Positions 16,252-25,335 are shown, counted from the stretch's first letter. The stretch: 64,000 nucleotides of DNA from Caulobacteraceae bacterium (GCA_019247715.1 JAFBAO010000096.1:1-64000), one strand, 5' to 3'. A program made the numbers and translations. The notes: generated by a model from the sequence alone, not told the origin.

Positions 16252-17346
16252 ATGAAAATCGCGCAGATTTCGCCTCTCTACGAAGCGGTGCCGCCCCGCT
16301 TGTACGGAGGAACTGAGCGGGTGGTGGCGCAACTCTGCGACGCCCTCGTGGACCTCGGGCACGAGGTCACCCTTTTCGCCAGCGCCGACGCGCGGACCCG
16401 GGCGGAGCTGGTTTCGGTACGCGACCAGGCGATCCGTCTGGATCCCGCTCCGCTCAAGTCGGAGTTGGCCGCCCACCTGGTGATGCTGGCCGAGGTGCGC
16501 GACCAGATGGACCGTTTCGATATCCTCCACTTCCACACCGACCTGGTCCACTTTCCCCAGTTCGAGGACGTAGCCCAGCGGACGGTGACCACCCTGCACG
16601 GGCGTCTTGACCTCAAGGATCTGGCGCCGGCCTACCGGCGCTGGTCGAAATTTCCGCTGGTCTCCATCTCCGACGCCCAGCGCGTCCACCTGCCGTTCGC
16701 CAACTGGGCCGGCACGGTCCACCACGGCCTCAGGCCCGAGCGCTTCCGCTTCAGCCCCGAGCCGCGCGGCTACCTCGCATTTCTGGGCCGGATGTCGCCC
16801 GAGAAGGGGCCGGACCAGGCGATCGCCATCGCAACGCGGCTGGGTATGCCGCTCAGGATGGCCGCCAAAGTCGGCGACGTGGACGAGGCCTACTTTCGCC
16901 GCCACGTGGCGCCGCTCCTCGACCATCCGCTCATCGAGTTCGTCGGCGAGATCGGCGAGGCCGAGAAGTCGACCTTCCTGGGCGGCGCCGAGGCGCTCCT
17001 CTTCCCGATCTCCTGGCCGGAGCCGTTCGGCCTTGTCATGATCGAGGCCATGGCGTGCGGAACGCCGGTGCTGGCTTACGGGCACGGCTCGGCCCCCGAG
17101 GTCGTCGACGAAGGCGTGACCGGATTCGTCGTCGACGGCGAGGAGGCGGCGTTGGAGGCTTTGGAGAAGGCGCGGCGGCTGGACCGGCGCGAGGTGCGCC
17201 GCCGCTTCGAGCGGCGCTTCTCCCATTCAGCCATGGCGCGGGCGTATCTGGACATCTACGCCGATCGTCTGGCCCGGGTCCCGTTCGCGCCCGAAGTCGC
17301 CGCCGAGGTGGCGAACGGCGAGATCATGTTGGCCAAGATCGCCTGA
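16252..17346 (+). CDS. Glycosyltransferase family 4
   Basis: 364 residues from ATG 16252 (GAAAGG ~8 bp upstream). N-terminal GT-B domain: MKIAQISPLYEAVPPRLYGGTERVV then LGHEVTLFASAD, DILHFHTD. C-terminal nucleotide-sugar domain: GYLAFLGRMSPEKGPDQAI, then PISWPEPFGLVMIEAMACGTPVLAY with the E-x7-E retaining-GT signature. It is followed by an amylo-alpha-1,6-glucosidase and OtsA on the same strand. This GT4 / debranching-enzyme pairing suggests synthesis or remodelling of an alpha-glucan or glucosylated compatible solute (inference). Confidence 0.88.
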   Translation: MKIAQISPLYEAVPPRLYGGTERVVAQLCDALVDLGHEVTLFASADARTRAELVSVRDQAIRLDPAPLKSELAAHLVMLAEVRDQMDRFDILHFHTDLVHFPQFEDVAQRTVTTLHGRLDLKDLAPAYRRWSKFPLVSISDAQRVHLPFANWAGTVHHGLRPERFRFSPEPRGYLAFLGRMSPEKGPDQAIAIATRLGMPLRMAAKVGDVDEAYFRRHVAPLLDHPLIEFVGEIGEAEKSTFLGGAEALLFPISWPEPFGLVMIEAMACGTPVLAYGHGSAPEVVDEGVTGFVVDGEEAALEALEKARRLDRREVRRRFERRFSHSAMARAYLDIYADRLARVPFAPEVAAEVANGEIMLAKIA

Positions 17347-17484
17347 GCCGGCCTGATCGCCCAATCGCGGATTCGATTCGAGAGGATGGAGCGCGTTCCG
17401 ATCACAAAGGCGATCAGCATTTCGCGGAACGCGTTCTAGCCTGGGTCTCACGCTGAGGGGCGTCGAGCGCTAAGACGAAGGATC

Positions 17485-19626
17485 ATGGATCAATCTGTCG
17501 AGGCCGCCACGGTGGACCAGGGCGCCGCCGCCGCAGGCATTGATTTCGTCTCGCTCAAGGACGGCGACGCCTTTCTGGTGGCCGATCATCAGGGGGATGT
17601 CACCGGCGGGGCCGACGGCTTTTTCTGGCGCGACACGCGCATCCTGTCGCACTTTCTGCTGCTGGTGGGCGAACGGCCGCCGTCGCTGCTCTCCCACGCC
17701 CTTTCCAAGGACAACGCGGTCTTCACCTTCCACGGCGCCAACCGGGTCCTGCCGCCGATCAACGGCCGCGGCACCCCGCGTGGGGCGGTCCATATCGAGC
17801 GCAAGCGGTTGCTCTGCCGGGAGCAGATGTTCGAGCGGGTGCGTTGCACCAACTTCGGTCTCGACGTGGTGTTCCTGCCGTTGGCGCTCGAGTACGGGGC
17901 GGACTTCCGCGACATCTTCGAGGTGCGGGGCCTGAGGCGCGCCGAGCGAGGCGTTCAGCTGAGCCCCGAGGTCAGCGGGCGCGACGTCGCCTTCATCTAC
18001 GAAGGGCTCGACGGCGTCCGCCGCGCGAGCCTTGTCGCCTTCTCCGAACCGCCCTGGCGGATGGACGACCGCCGGGCCGATTTCATGTTCACCGTCGCCC
18101 CCGGGGAGCATGTGGACCTCTTCGTGGAGGTCGGCGCCAACGACGGCGAAACCCCGTCGCGAGAGCGGTTCGATGCAGCCTTGCGCGAGGCGAGGGTCGC
18201 GATCCGCGAGCGCGAACGGCGCGGGGCTATCCTCGCCTGTCCCGACCACGCCCTGGCCGCCTGGCTCGATCAATCGCGCGCCGACGTCGCGCTGCTGGTC
18301 ACCGATCTCGAGGCCGGCTCCTACCCCTACGCCGGAATCCCGTGGTTCTCGACCCCGTTCGGGCGCGACGGGATCGTCACCAGCCTGCAGCTGCTGTGGC
18401 TCGACCCGTCCTTGGCGCGCGGGGTCCTCTGCCACCTTGCCGCCATGCAGGCGCAGGAGCGCTCGGCCTTCCGCGACAGCCAGCCGGGCAAGATCATGCA
18501 CGAGAGCCGGCAGGGTGAGATGGCCGCGCTCAAGGAGATTCCTTTTGGCCTCTACTACGGGGGGGTCGACACCACCCCGCTCTTCGTCGTCCTGGCGGGA
18601 GCTTATCTGCGGCGCACGGACGATGTGGGGTTCATCGGGTCGCTCTGGCCGGCCCTGGCCCGGGCGATGGAATGGCTCGAGGGCGCCGGCGACTCCAACG
18701 GCGACGGCTTGATCGACTATCAGCGGGGAGCCGAGACGGGTCTGGCCAATCAGGGCTGGAAGGACAGCGAGGACTCGGTCTTCCACGCCGACGGCCGCTA
18801 TCCGCCGGGCCCGATCGCGCTGGTCGAGGTCCAGGGCTACGCCTATGCGGCCTTCCTGGCCATGGCCGCCATCGCCCGGCGCCTGGAGCTCGAGGGCAGC
18901 GACGGTTGGGTCGCCAAGGCCAAGGCCCTGAGGCGTCGGGTCGAGGACCGATTCTGGATCGAGGCGCAGGGCTACTATGGCGTGGCCGTCGACGGCGAGG
19001 GTCGGCTCTGCACGCCGGCGGCGTCCAACGCCGGCCACTTGCTCTTTACGGGGCTCCCGAGCCGCGACCGGGCGAGCCTCGTCATCCGGCGGCTGTTGTC
19101 GCGCGACTTCGACACCGGCTGGGGCTTTCGCACGCTCGCCGCCGGCGCGGCCCGCTACAACCCGATGAGCTACCACAACGGCTCGGTCTGGCCGCACGAC
19201 ACCAGTCTCTGCGTCGCCGGCATGGCCCTGTACGGCGAGCGGGCGGGGCCGGTGAAGGTGCTGGGCGACCTGTTCCAGGCGGCCCAGGGGTTCGGCATGC
19301 GGATGCCGGAGCTCCTGTGCGGATTCCGGCGCGAGGAGGGCGAGCCGCCGGTGGCCTATCCGGTCGCCTGCATGCCGCAGGCCTGGGCGGCCGGCGCGGT
19401 GTTCCTGATCCTGCAGGCCTGCCTGGGCGTCAGGGTCGATGCGGCCCGGCGCGCGGTGCGGGTGGTGCGCCCGGCGCTCCCGCACGGTGTCGACCGCCTG
19501 TTCATCGATGGCCTGGACGTGGCCGGCGCCCAGGTCAGCCTTCGCTTCCACCGGCACGACGGGGCGATCGCGGTGGATCCAGGACCCGGGTCCGATCGTT
19601 CTGTCTCGGTGGTGCTCGAGCGGTAA
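17485..19626 (+). CDS. Amylo-alpha-1,6-glucosidase (glycogen debranching-like)
   Basis: 713 residues. The N-terminal ~220 residues are the GDE_N_bis-type domain (DGDAFLVADHQGDVTGG, GFFWRDTRILSHFLLLV). The rest is an (alpha/alpha)6 barrel: GIPWFSTPFGRDGIVTSLQLLWLDPSLARGVL, then DSNGDGLIDYQRGAE, NQGWKDSEDSVFHADGR, VEVQGYAYAAFLAMA, and YHNGSVWPHDTSLC near the C-terminus. The acidic residues in GRDG, GWKDS and the WPHD motif are the likely catalytic and binding positions. Family members cleave alpha-1,6 branches or hydrolyse glucosylglycerate-type solutes. 138 bp after the GT4 gene and 77 bp before otsA. Confidence 0.88.
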   Translation: MDQSVEAATVDQGAAAAGIDFVSLKDGDAFLVADHQGDVTGGADGFFWRDTRILSHFLLLVGERPPSLLSHALSKDNAVFTFHGANRVLPPINGRGTPRGAVHIERKRLLCREQMFERVRCTNFGLDVVFLPLALEYGADFRDIFEVRGLRRAERGVQLSPEVSGRDVAFIYEGLDGVRRASLVAFSEPPWRMDDRRADFMFTVAPGEHVDLFVEVGANDGETPSRERFDAALREARVAIRERERRGAILACPDHALAAWLDQSRADVALLVTDLEAGSYPYAGIPWFSTPFGRDGIVTSLQLLWLDPSLARGVLCHLAAMQAQERSAFRDSQPGKIMHESRQGEMAALKEIPFGLYYGGVDTTPLFVVLAGAYLRRTDDVGFIGSLWPALARAMEWLEGAGDSNGDGLIDYQRGAETGLANQGWKDSEDSVFHADGRYPPGPIALVEVQGYAYAAFLAMAAIARRLELEGSDGWVAKAKALRRRVEDRFWIEAQGYYGVAVDGEGRLCTPAASNAGHLLFTGLPSRDRASLVIRRLLSRDFDTGWGFRTLAAGAARYNPMSYHNGSVWPHDTSLCVAGMALYGERAGPVKVLGDLFQAAQGFGMRMPELLCGFRREEGEPPVAYPVACMPQAWAAGAVFLILQACLGVRVDAARRAVRVVRPALPHGVDRLFIDGLDVAGAQVSLRFHRHDGAIAVDPGPGSDRSVSVVLER

Positions 19627-19703
19627 CGTCCTTTTGCTGTGCAGAAGGCGGGAACCCATCGTGGCCGCGCGTCTTGTGCACGGGGAGGGGGGATGGAGTT
19701 GGT

Positions 19704-21191
19704 ATGGGCCGCCTTGTGGTCGTCTCCAATCGCGTCAGCCTGTCGGGGGGATCGCCCGGCGGAATGGCGGTGGCCCTGACGGGCGCGCTGAAGGAAAGTG
19801 GGGGGTTCTGGTTCGGCTGGAGCGGCGAACGGACCGAGCGGTTCACCGGGGCGATCCGCACGCAGCGGATAGGCGACGTGGACGTCGCCACCATCGACCT
19901 CGAGGAGGCCGACTACCAGGAATACTACAACGGCTACGCCAACGGAGCGCTCTGGCCGCTATTCCACTACCGGATCGATCTGACCGCCTACGATCGCTCC
20001 TACGGGGTCGGCTACGAGCGGGTCAATCGGCGGTTCGCGGACGCGCTCGCGCCCCTGCTGCGGCCCGATGACCTGATCTGGGTGCACGATTACCACCTCA
20101 TCCCGCTGGGCCAGGAGTTGCGGCGGCGCGGGATCACCAATCCGATCGGCTTCTTCCTCCACATCCCCTGGCCGGCGCCGGAGCTGCTCACCACCCTGCC
20201 GCGCCACCGCCAGCTGGTGGAGGCGCTGTTCGCCTACGACCTGGTGGGCTTCCAGACCGACGAGTGGCTGCGGGCCTTCGAGGACTATGTGATGCGGGAG
20301 GCTGGCGGGCGCCGCGGGGGCGGCCGGGTGTCGGCCTTCGGCCGCAGCGTCGTGGCCCAGGCGTTCCCGATCGGTCTCGACGTCGAGGAGTTCCTGGCGC
20401 TCTGCGAGACCGAGGCGGCGATCCGCTCCTACGACCGGATGGCGGCCCATAGCGTCTTCCGCGCGATGATGATCGGCGTCGAGCGCCTCGACTACGCCAA
20501 GGGACTGGAGGAGCGGCTGCTGGGATACGAGCAGTTCCTGGCCGACAATCCGGAACTGGCCGGCAAGGTCTTCTATCTGCAGATCGCCCCGCTTTCGCGC
20601 GAGGAGGTGGATGCCTACCAGCAGGTTCGGGCGCGGATCTGGTCGCTCGCCGGGCGCATCAACGCCGACTGGGGCGACATCGACTTCGCGCCCATGCGCT
20701 GCCTTACCCAGAACTACTCGCGCGCCCAGCTCGCGGGAGTCTACCGGGCCGCCAGGGTGGGCCTGGTCACACCCCTGCGGGATGGGATGAACCTGGTCGC
20801 CAAGGAATACGTCGCCGCCCAGGATCCGGAGGACCCCGGCGTGCTGATTCTCTCGCGTTTCGCCGGCGCCGCGCGCGAGATGACCGAGGCGGTGATCGTC
20901 AATCCGTTCAGCCGCGAGGAGCTGGCCGAGGCCATGCGGCGGGCGCTGACCATGGAGCTGCGCGAACGGCGCAGGCGCTGGGAGGCGCTGATGAGCGGTC
21001 TGCGCGAAAACGACGTCAACGTCTGGCGCGACAGCTTCGTCGTGGCCCTGCGCGCGGCGGCGGATCCCTCTTTCCGCCATAGCGAGCAGCCGCGCCTGCC
21101 CCGCACCGTAAGTGTCGGCGATGATGGTGAGGAGGCCGCCAGCCCGCCGGCGGCGGCGGCCGGCCGCGAGGCCCAGGCCCGACGCATCTGA
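19704..21191 (+). CDS. otsA: Alpha,alpha-trehalose-6-phosphate synthase
   Basis: 495 residues from ATG 19704. GT20 signatures: [13 protein letters not shown] then GGMAVAL (UDP-glucose loop), [62 protein letters not shown], then [20 protein letters not shown]. It makes trehalose-6-phosphate from UDP-glucose and glucose-6-phosphate. No otsB is adjacent; the HAD phosphatase at 23.4-24.1 kb is a candidate for the dephosphorylation step. The last ~40 residues are a low-complexity tail. Convergent with ku, 12 bp between stops. Confidence 0.94.
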   Translation: MGRLVVVSNRVSLSGGSPGGMAVALTGALKESGGFWFGWSGERTERFTGAIRTQRIGDVDVATIDLEEADYQEYYNGYANGALWPLFHYRIDLTAYDRSYGVGYERVNRRFADALAPLLRPDDLIWVHDYHLIPLGQELRRRGITNPIGFFLHIPWPAPELLTTLPRHRQLVEALFAYDLVGFQTDEWLRAFEDYVMREAGGRRGGGRVSAFGRSVVAQAFPIGLDVEEFLALCETEAAIRSYDRMAAHSVFRAMMIGVERLDYAKGLEERLLGYEQFLADNPELAGKVFYLQIAPLSREEVDAYQQVRARIWSLAGRINADWGDIDFAPMRCLTQNYSRAQLAGVYRAARVGLVTPLRDGMNLVAKEYVAAQDPEDPGVLILSRFAGAAREMTEAVIVNPFSREELAEAMRRALTMELRERRRRWEALMSGLRENDVNVWRDSFVVALRAAADPSFRHSEQPRLPRTVSVGDDGEEAASPPAAAAGREAQARRI

Positions 21192-21203
21192 GCGAAGGAC
21201 CGC

Positions 21204-22073
21204 TCAGGACGCGCGCCGACGCGCTGGGCGTCGGGGGGCGGGTGCGGGCGTCTTCTTCCGCGAGGTGCGGCGCGGCGCGGTCTCTCTCGGGGGCTCGGCC
21301 CGCTGGCCGAGGCTGCGGCGCAGCGCCTCCATCAGATCCACGACGTTGGTGTCGGCCGGCTCCTCGACCTGCACGGTCCGCCCGGCCCCCCGCTCCTTGT
21401 CGGCGATCAGGGCCTTCAGCGCCTCCTCGTAGCGGTCGGTGAAGGTGCTCGGATCGAACGGGCCTTCCTGCTGGGCGATGATCTTCTCGGCGATGTCCAC
21501 CATGCCGGCGTCGGGGAGCAGATCGGGGATGTCCTCGAAGGCGGCGGCAGGGTCGCGCACCTCGTCGCGGGAGCGCAGGGTGTAGGCGACCAGCCCCTTG
21601 CCGCGGGGCTCCATGGCCAGCAGCCGTTCGCGCGTGTGCATCACCAACCGCCCGAGGGCGACGCGGCCCGTGCTCTTCATCGCCTCGCGGATCACCGCAT
21701 AGGCCTCTTGGGCGATCTTGCCGTCGGGGAGGAGGAAGTAGGGCTCGTTCCAGTAAAGGCGATCGATCTCGTCTGCCGGCGCGAAGCGTTCGATGTCGAT
21801 GGTGCGGGTGCTTTCCAGGCGCACCGAACGAATCTCGTCCTCGGTGAGGATGACGTAACGATCCTTCTCGATCTCATATCCCTTGACGATCTCGGACCGG
21901 TCCACGGGACCCGTCTCCGGATCGGTGGGAATCATCCGGATCCGGTTGTGGGTCGTGTTGTGGAGCATGTTGAACCGTACATCGCCGGACCGCGCAGTGG
22001 CGGTGTAGAGCGCCACCGGACAGCTCACCAGCGACAGCTTCAGATGGCCTTGCCAAGTTGGTCGCCCGCGCAT
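21204..22073 (-). CDS. ku: Ku-type DNA end-binding protein for non-homologous end joining
   Basis: 289 residues. The bacterial Ku core is complete: [87 protein letters not shown], then the Lys/Arg-rich C-terminal tail ([19 protein letters not shown]) that binds DNA or LigD. It works with LigD, which is not in the window. A GAAC-N16-CGTT promoter sits 27 bp upstream of the start, implying general-stress control. Confidence 0.95.
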   Translation of the reverse strand: MRGRPTWQGHLKLSLVSCPVALYTATARSGDVRFNMLHNTTHNRIRMIPTDPETGPVDRSEIVKGYEIEKDRYVILTEDEIRSVRLESTRTIDIERFAPADEIDRLYWNEPYFLLPDGKIAQEAYAVIREAMKSTGRVALGRLVMHTRERLLAMEPRGKGLVAYTLRSRDEVRDPAAAFEDIPDLLPDAGMVDIAEKIIAQQEGPFDPSTFTDRYEEALKALIADKERGAGRTVQVEEPADTNVVDLMEALRRSLGQRAEPPRETAPRRTSRKKTPAPAPRRPARRRAS

Positions 22074-22099
22074 GCGTCCCTCATTCTCCCCTCCGGATC

Positions 22100-22124
22100 A
22101 ACGCCGCCTGAGGCGATGCGTTCA
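22100..22124 (-). promoter_or_regulatory. Candidate EcfG general-stress promoter of ku
   Basis: On the minus strand TGAAC, a 16-bp spacer, then CGTTGA. The EcfG/SigT consensus in alphaproteobacteria is GGAAC-N16/17-CGTT, so there is one mismatch (first G to T). The -10 element ends 27 bp before the ku ATG. Confidence 0.55.
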
Positions 22125-22155
22125 CCGGCGGGCGCGGGCCGGCGGGCGCGCCGGG

Positions 22156-22329
22156 CTAGACCACCGACCCGCCGCGGAGCGCTCGCATCAGGAAGCTCAC
22201 GATCAACAGCACGAGAAAGATGATGAACAGGATCTTGGCGATGGAGGCGGCGACGCCCGCCAACGCGAAGAATCCGAGCGCACCCGCGATCAGCGCGACC
22301 ACCGCGAAAAGAAGCGCCCAGCCGAGCAT
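22156..22329 (-). CDS. DUF1328-family small membrane protein
   Basis: 57 residues from ATG 22329, chosen over ATG 22344 because GGGAG lies 8 bp upstream. Two hydrophobic helices: MLGWALLFAVVALIAGALGFF and AKILFIIFLVLLIVSFLM, separated by AGVAAS, which is the DUF1328 layout. These short inner-membrane proteins are often stress-induced (established observation); the molecular role is unknown. A perfect GGAAC-N16-CGTT promoter lies upstream. Confidence 0.88.
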   Translation of the reverse strand: MLGWALLFAVVALIAGALGFFALAGVAASIAKILFIIFLVLLIVSFLMRALRGGSVV

Positions 22330-22383
22330 GGTTCGTTCTCCCATCGGATTTGAGGCGACGCCGAGAAGCGTCGTTCATGGATC

Positions 22384-22408
22384 AACGTGGAGCGGCGCCG
22401 GCTGTTCC
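22384..22408 (-). promoter_or_regulatory. EcfG-type general-stress promoter of the DUF1328 gene
   Basis: Minus strand GGAAC, 16-bp spacer, CGTTGA: a perfect match to the EcfG consensus, 55 bp upstream of the ATG. Confidence 0.7.
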
Positions 22409-22542
22409 GCGCGCCTGCGCTGTCGAGAGGCAATATTTTGAAGGTGGAGATCGGGAAAATTGAGCATCGTCCTCAGATGGGGCGCACAGGTAGCGGAGCT
22501 CAGAGGGCGTTTTCCGGGTGCTATATAGCCGTACGCGCATCC

Positions 22543-22567
22543 GGAACTTCTCGACCGCCTGTCCGTT
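22543..22567 (+). promoter_or_regulatory. EcfG-type general-stress promoter of the gene at 22608
   Basis: Plus strand GGAAC, 16-bp spacer, CGTTGG: a perfect match, 41 bp upstream of the ATG. It is divergent from the promoter at 22384-22408, so one short intergenic region fires both ways under stress. Confidence 0.7.
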
Positions 22568-22607
22568 GGTTAAGTCTGCTAGTTTGTTCTGGGAAGCCAG
22601 AGAAACC

Positions 22608-23096
22608 ATGACGTTCAACGAAGCCGAGCCCAGGATGGCGTTTCCCGTCGGAAGCGCCCAGGAAGGGAAGGCTGAGCCCGCGCCGACGCTGCGGGTGCAG
22701 GAACTGGAAGCTTCGCCGGCGCGGAGCCGAGCAGGGCCGGCGCTCTACCTCGGCGCGCCAATCTCGCTGGCCATGATCGTGGGCGCGATCCTGTTCGCCC
22801 TGGACCACAGCCCGGACCAGGGCCGTCTGCTGACCAGCGATCCGCTCCCGGCGACGGTTCGAGCCGCGGCGGCGGGCCCGTCACGCCCACCGCCTGCGAA
22901 CGAGGCGCGCCCCGGCCGGCGGCGTGTTCGTCACGCGCCGTTTACCCGGGCGGCCCGGATCGAGGCGGCCGCCGCCTGGTCGGGATGGGCGCCCGGCGGC
23001 GTCTCCCATGAAGCGCCGGCGCCCGCGGCCGCCGATCCGGGGCCGCCGCCACCGCCGACCCTGAACCCGCCGCCGGCGCGCGCGTTCGAGCCTTGA
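22608..23096 (+). CDS. Hypothetical single-pass membrane protein with Pro/Ala-rich tail
   Basis: 162 residues from ATG 22608. A ~50-residue charged N-terminus is followed by one membrane segment (LYLGAPISLAMIVGAILFALDH). The remaining ~90 residues are Pro/Ala/Arg-rich and probably disordered in the periplasm, ending PPPPTLNPPPARAFEP. The perfect stress promoter upstream supports that it is a real gene. It is followed 24 bp later by another small single-pass protein. No family recognised. Confidence 0.6.
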   Translation: MTFNEAEPRMAFPVGSAQEGKAEPAPTLRVQELEASPARSRAGPALYLGAPISLAMIVGAILFALDHSPDQGRLLTSDPLPATVRAAAAGPSRPPPANEARPGRRRVRHAPFTRAARIEAAAAWSGWAPGGVSHEAPAPAAADPGPPPPPTLNPPPARAFEP

Positions 23097-23120
23097 AGGC
23101 GCCGCCTCTGGAGTAAGGTC

Positions 23121-23357
23121 ATGTCATCCAACGAGCACGGTCCGGAAATCACGCCAGTGCGCGCGCGCCAGGGATCCGGGGGCCGGCGGCTGTTCTGGGT
23201 GCTCACCGGTTCCACCGCCTTGGCCATCGTCGCCATCATTGGCGCCTGGTCGCTCTGGGGCGGGTCGCTCAGTCGTCCGCACAACGGCGGCGAGGAGGCG
23301 CCCGCCAACCAGGTGGTGCGTTTCTCGACCCAGCCCATGGCGCCCAGGCAAAGCTGA
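23121..23357 (+). CDS. Small single-pass membrane protein
   Basis: 78 residues; TGGAGTAAGG ribosome site immediately upstream of the ATG. One membrane helix (LFWVLTGSTALAIVAIIGAWSLWGG) preceded by a basic stretch (RARQGSGGRR), so N-in topology is likely. Probably cotranscribed with the preceding gene under the same stress promoter. No family recognised. Confidence 0.65.
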   Translation: MSSNEHGPEITPVRARQGSGGRRLFWVLTGSTALAIVAIIGAWSLWGGSLSRPHNGGEEAPANQVVRFSTQPMAPRQS

Positions 23358-23366
23358 CGTCCGAGA

Positions 23367-24062
23367 TCACACTCCGGAGCGGAGGCCGCCCGAAGGAATG
23401 CGATCCTCCAGCAGGCGGTCGGCCAGTTCGGCCACCCCGGCCCCGTCCGGCGCCTCGGTAACCAGGTCCGCCTCGGCCTTCAGCGAGGCGACGGCGTTCG
23501 CCACCGCGACCGCGAGACCCGAGGCCGCCAGGAAGGCGTGATCGTTTTCCGCATCGCCGACCGCGACAACGTCATGCGCCGAGACTTCAAGCTCGGCGAG
23601 CGCGGCGGCCAGGCCGCTAGCCTTGTTGACGCCCGCCGGCAGACACATCACCGCGCCCTTGTTGAAGATCACCTGCCACTCGAGCCCGAACTCGCGGATC
23701 ACCTCGAGCGCCGCCGTCTCGTACGGCTCGCGGGTCGCCACGATCGAGTTGCCGGCCGAGAGCGGCTCGGCGCCCCGATCTCGCAGGGCCTGGACGAAGC
23801 CTGGGGGCGGCGGGGGCGCGAGCGGCCGTTCCTCGCCCGTGGCGGGAAGGAAGAGCAGCGCTCCGTTTTCGGCCACCACCGCGTCGAAGAGCTCCAGGCG
23901 CTCGAAGACCCCGCGCAGGTCCGGCAACTCGCGCCCGGTGACCATGATGAGCTTGCGGCCGGCCTGCTTCAGCCGCTCGAGGGCGAGGACGGTGGCAGGC
24001 GCGACAGCGCCCTCGCGCGCCAGGGTCCCGTCATAGTCGGTGGCGAGAGCGACGAATTTCAT
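23367..24062 (-). CDS. HAD-IIB family phosphatase, candidate sugar-phosphate phosphatase
   Basis: 231 residues. HAD motif I is LATDYDGTLA (nucleophile and acid/base Asp pair), motif II is IMVTGREL, and motif IV is VVAVGDAENDHAFL; a cap domain sits between II and III, as in class IIB enzymes (Cof, trehalose-6-P, sucrose-6-P and mannosyl-3-phosphoglycerate phosphatases). It is 2.2 kb from otsA with no other otsB nearby, so trehalose-6-phosphatase activity is a reasonable guess. A GGAAC-N16-CCTT element (one mismatch to EcfG) lies ~10 bp upstream of the start. Confidence 0.82.
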   Translation of the reverse strand: MKFVALATDYDGTLAREGAVAPATVLALERLKQAGRKLIMVTGRELPDLRGVFERLELFDAVVAENGALLFLPATGEERPLAPPPPPGFVQALRDRGAEPLSAGNSIVATREPYETAALEVIREFGLEWQVIFNKGAVMCLPAGVNKASGLAAALAELEVSAHDVVAVGDAENDHAFLAASGLAVAVANAVASLKAEADLVTEAPDGAGVAELADRLLEDRIPSGGLRSGV

Positions 24063-24122
24063 TCCGGCGGAAAGGCAGCGCGGGCCTAGTGGTTCCGTGC
24101 GGCGATCCGAATGGGCGCAGAT

Positions 24123-24854
24123 TCAGGAGGCATCGAGGGGCGCCAGCAGATCTTCGGAGCCCTCCGCCCCGATCAGCTGACCAAGGTTCGCCCGCACCGC
24201 TTCGTAGCATTCGCAGACCTGCGCCTCCAGCCGGGGCCGGTCCAGAAGCCGGATGCGCCCGCGCCCTCGGCTGATCAGCCCGGCCGTCGCCAACTGCCGC
24301 AAGGCCTCGGTGACCGTGGTGCGCTGCACCCCCAGCATGGTGGCGAGGTACTGCTGGGTCAGGCGCACCTCCATCTCGGCGGTCCGGTCCTGGGACATCA
24401 ACAGCCAGCGGCAGAGCCTTTGGTTGAGATCGTGCAAGGCGTTGCAGGCTACCGACTGGTGGGCCTGGGCGAGGTTCGCCTGGGCGTGACGGATGAGCAG
24501 GCGCCGCAGGGCGCCGCTTTCCTCGCCCTGTCGGCGCAGCCGCGCCGCCGAGAGCTTGATAGCGTCCCCGCCGATCTGCGTGAAAGTGCGGCTGATGGAG
24601 GGACTGGCGCCGAGCGCGCTCAACACCCCGACCACGCTCTCGCAGCCGACGGTGTCGCTCTCGACCATGCGGCCGTCCGACATGACGGTGACCACCGAGA
24701 GCACTGCGGTGTCGGGGAAATAGACCCACTCGACCGGATATCCGGGCTCGTACAGGATGTCGCCGGCCCCGAGCGCGATTTCCTGCATGTGCGGCTCGAG
24801 CGCCCGCCGGTCGGCGCGGCCCATCGCGCGAAGCACGTAATTGCGATTCTGCAC
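24123..24854 (-). CDS. Crp/Fnr-family transcriptional regulator
   Basis: 243 residues from GTG 24854, chosen because GGAGGGA lies 6 bp upstream; longer frames add non-family sequence. The N-terminal cyclic-nucleotide-binding-type beta-roll (HMQEIALGAGDILYEPGYPVEWVYFPDTAVLSVV) lacks Fnr iron-sulfur cysteines and the canonical cAMP-binding PxxRSA motif, so its signal is unknown. The C-terminal winged helix is clear: LTQQYLATMLGVQRTTVTEALRQLATAGLI. A TGAAC-N16-CGTT element lies upstream, suggesting stress induction. Confidence 0.88.
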   Translation of the reverse strand: MQNRNYVLRAMGRADRRALEPHMQEIALGAGDILYEPGYPVEWVYFPDTAVLSVVTVMSDGRMVESDTVGCESVVGVLSALGASPSISRTFTQIGGDAIKLSAARLRRQGEESGALRRLLIRHAQANLAQAHQSVACNALHDLNQRLCRWLLMSQDRTAEMEVRLTQQYLATMLGVQRTTVTEALRQLATAGLISRGRGRIRLLDRPRLEAQVCECYEAVRANLGQLIGAEGSEDLLAPLDAS

Positions 24855-24899
24855 CCGTTCCCTCCGGCCGCGCCGACCCGGTTGCGTCGGCAGGGTGAT

Positions 24900-24924
24900 A
24901 ACGACCGCCGGCGCCAAGGGTTCA
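24900..24924 (-). promoter_or_regulatory. Candidate EcfG-type promoter of the Crp/Fnr gene
   Basis: Minus strand TGAAC, 16-bp spacer, CGTTAT, 46 bp upstream of the GTG start. One mismatch to GGAAC, the same deviation as the ku promoter. Confidence 0.5.
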
Positions 24925-25119
24925 AGGGGCGCGCCCGACGACAAGCAGCCCCCGAACCTTTTTCGACGTGGTAGACGCGTTCCACGATCAACACATTTTT
25001 CGAGACCAGATTGTCGTCTAGGCGACAAACGCGGCCGAGCTTTGCGGGATATTTGCTGAGCCGGGCCAAAGCTGCGGCTATTACGCTCGCGTCTGTCCGC
25101 TGCGATAGTCGAGGACAAT

Positions 25120-25335
25120 TTGCGACTTTATATGGTCTACGTCGAAGACCCTCGTTACTCTACCCCACATTTCTTCGTCGCGAAGGCCGACGACGACGAG
25201 GCCGCGCGGCGGCTGGCGCAGGCGCAGCTGGCCGCCTCGGACCACTACCGCAGCGTCGACGTCTTCGAGGACGACCGGCGGGTTTGCGCCTTCGCCAAGA
25301 CGGCCGACGGCGCCCCCGTCGAGCGCGAGGCGTAG
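25120..25335 (+). CDS. Small hypothetical protein
   Basis: 71 residues from TTG 25120 (GAGG 5 bp upstream); ATG 25132 (MVYVEDPRYSTPHFFVA) is the alternative. The pattern VYVEDPRYSTPHFFVAKADDDEAARRLAQAQL followed by VDVFEDDRRVCAFAKT looks like a compact alpha/beta fold and has good codon use. Divergent from the Crp/Fnr gene. No family recognised. Confidence 0.6.
   Translation: MRLYMVYVEDPRYSTPHFFVAKADDDEAARRLAQAQLAASDHYRSVDVFEDDRRVCAFAKTADGAPVEREA

Noticed and set aside
18672..19703. Apparent upstream extension of otsA into a second frame
   Set aside because: The extension overlaps the amylo-glucosidase gene in another frame and is Arg/Gly-rich; OtsA family similarity begins at ATG 19704.
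22382..22618. Minus-strand open frame of 78 codons in the stress-promoter region
   Set aside because: It lies over two promoters and has no RBS or recognisable family; the region is better explained as a divergent regulatory region.
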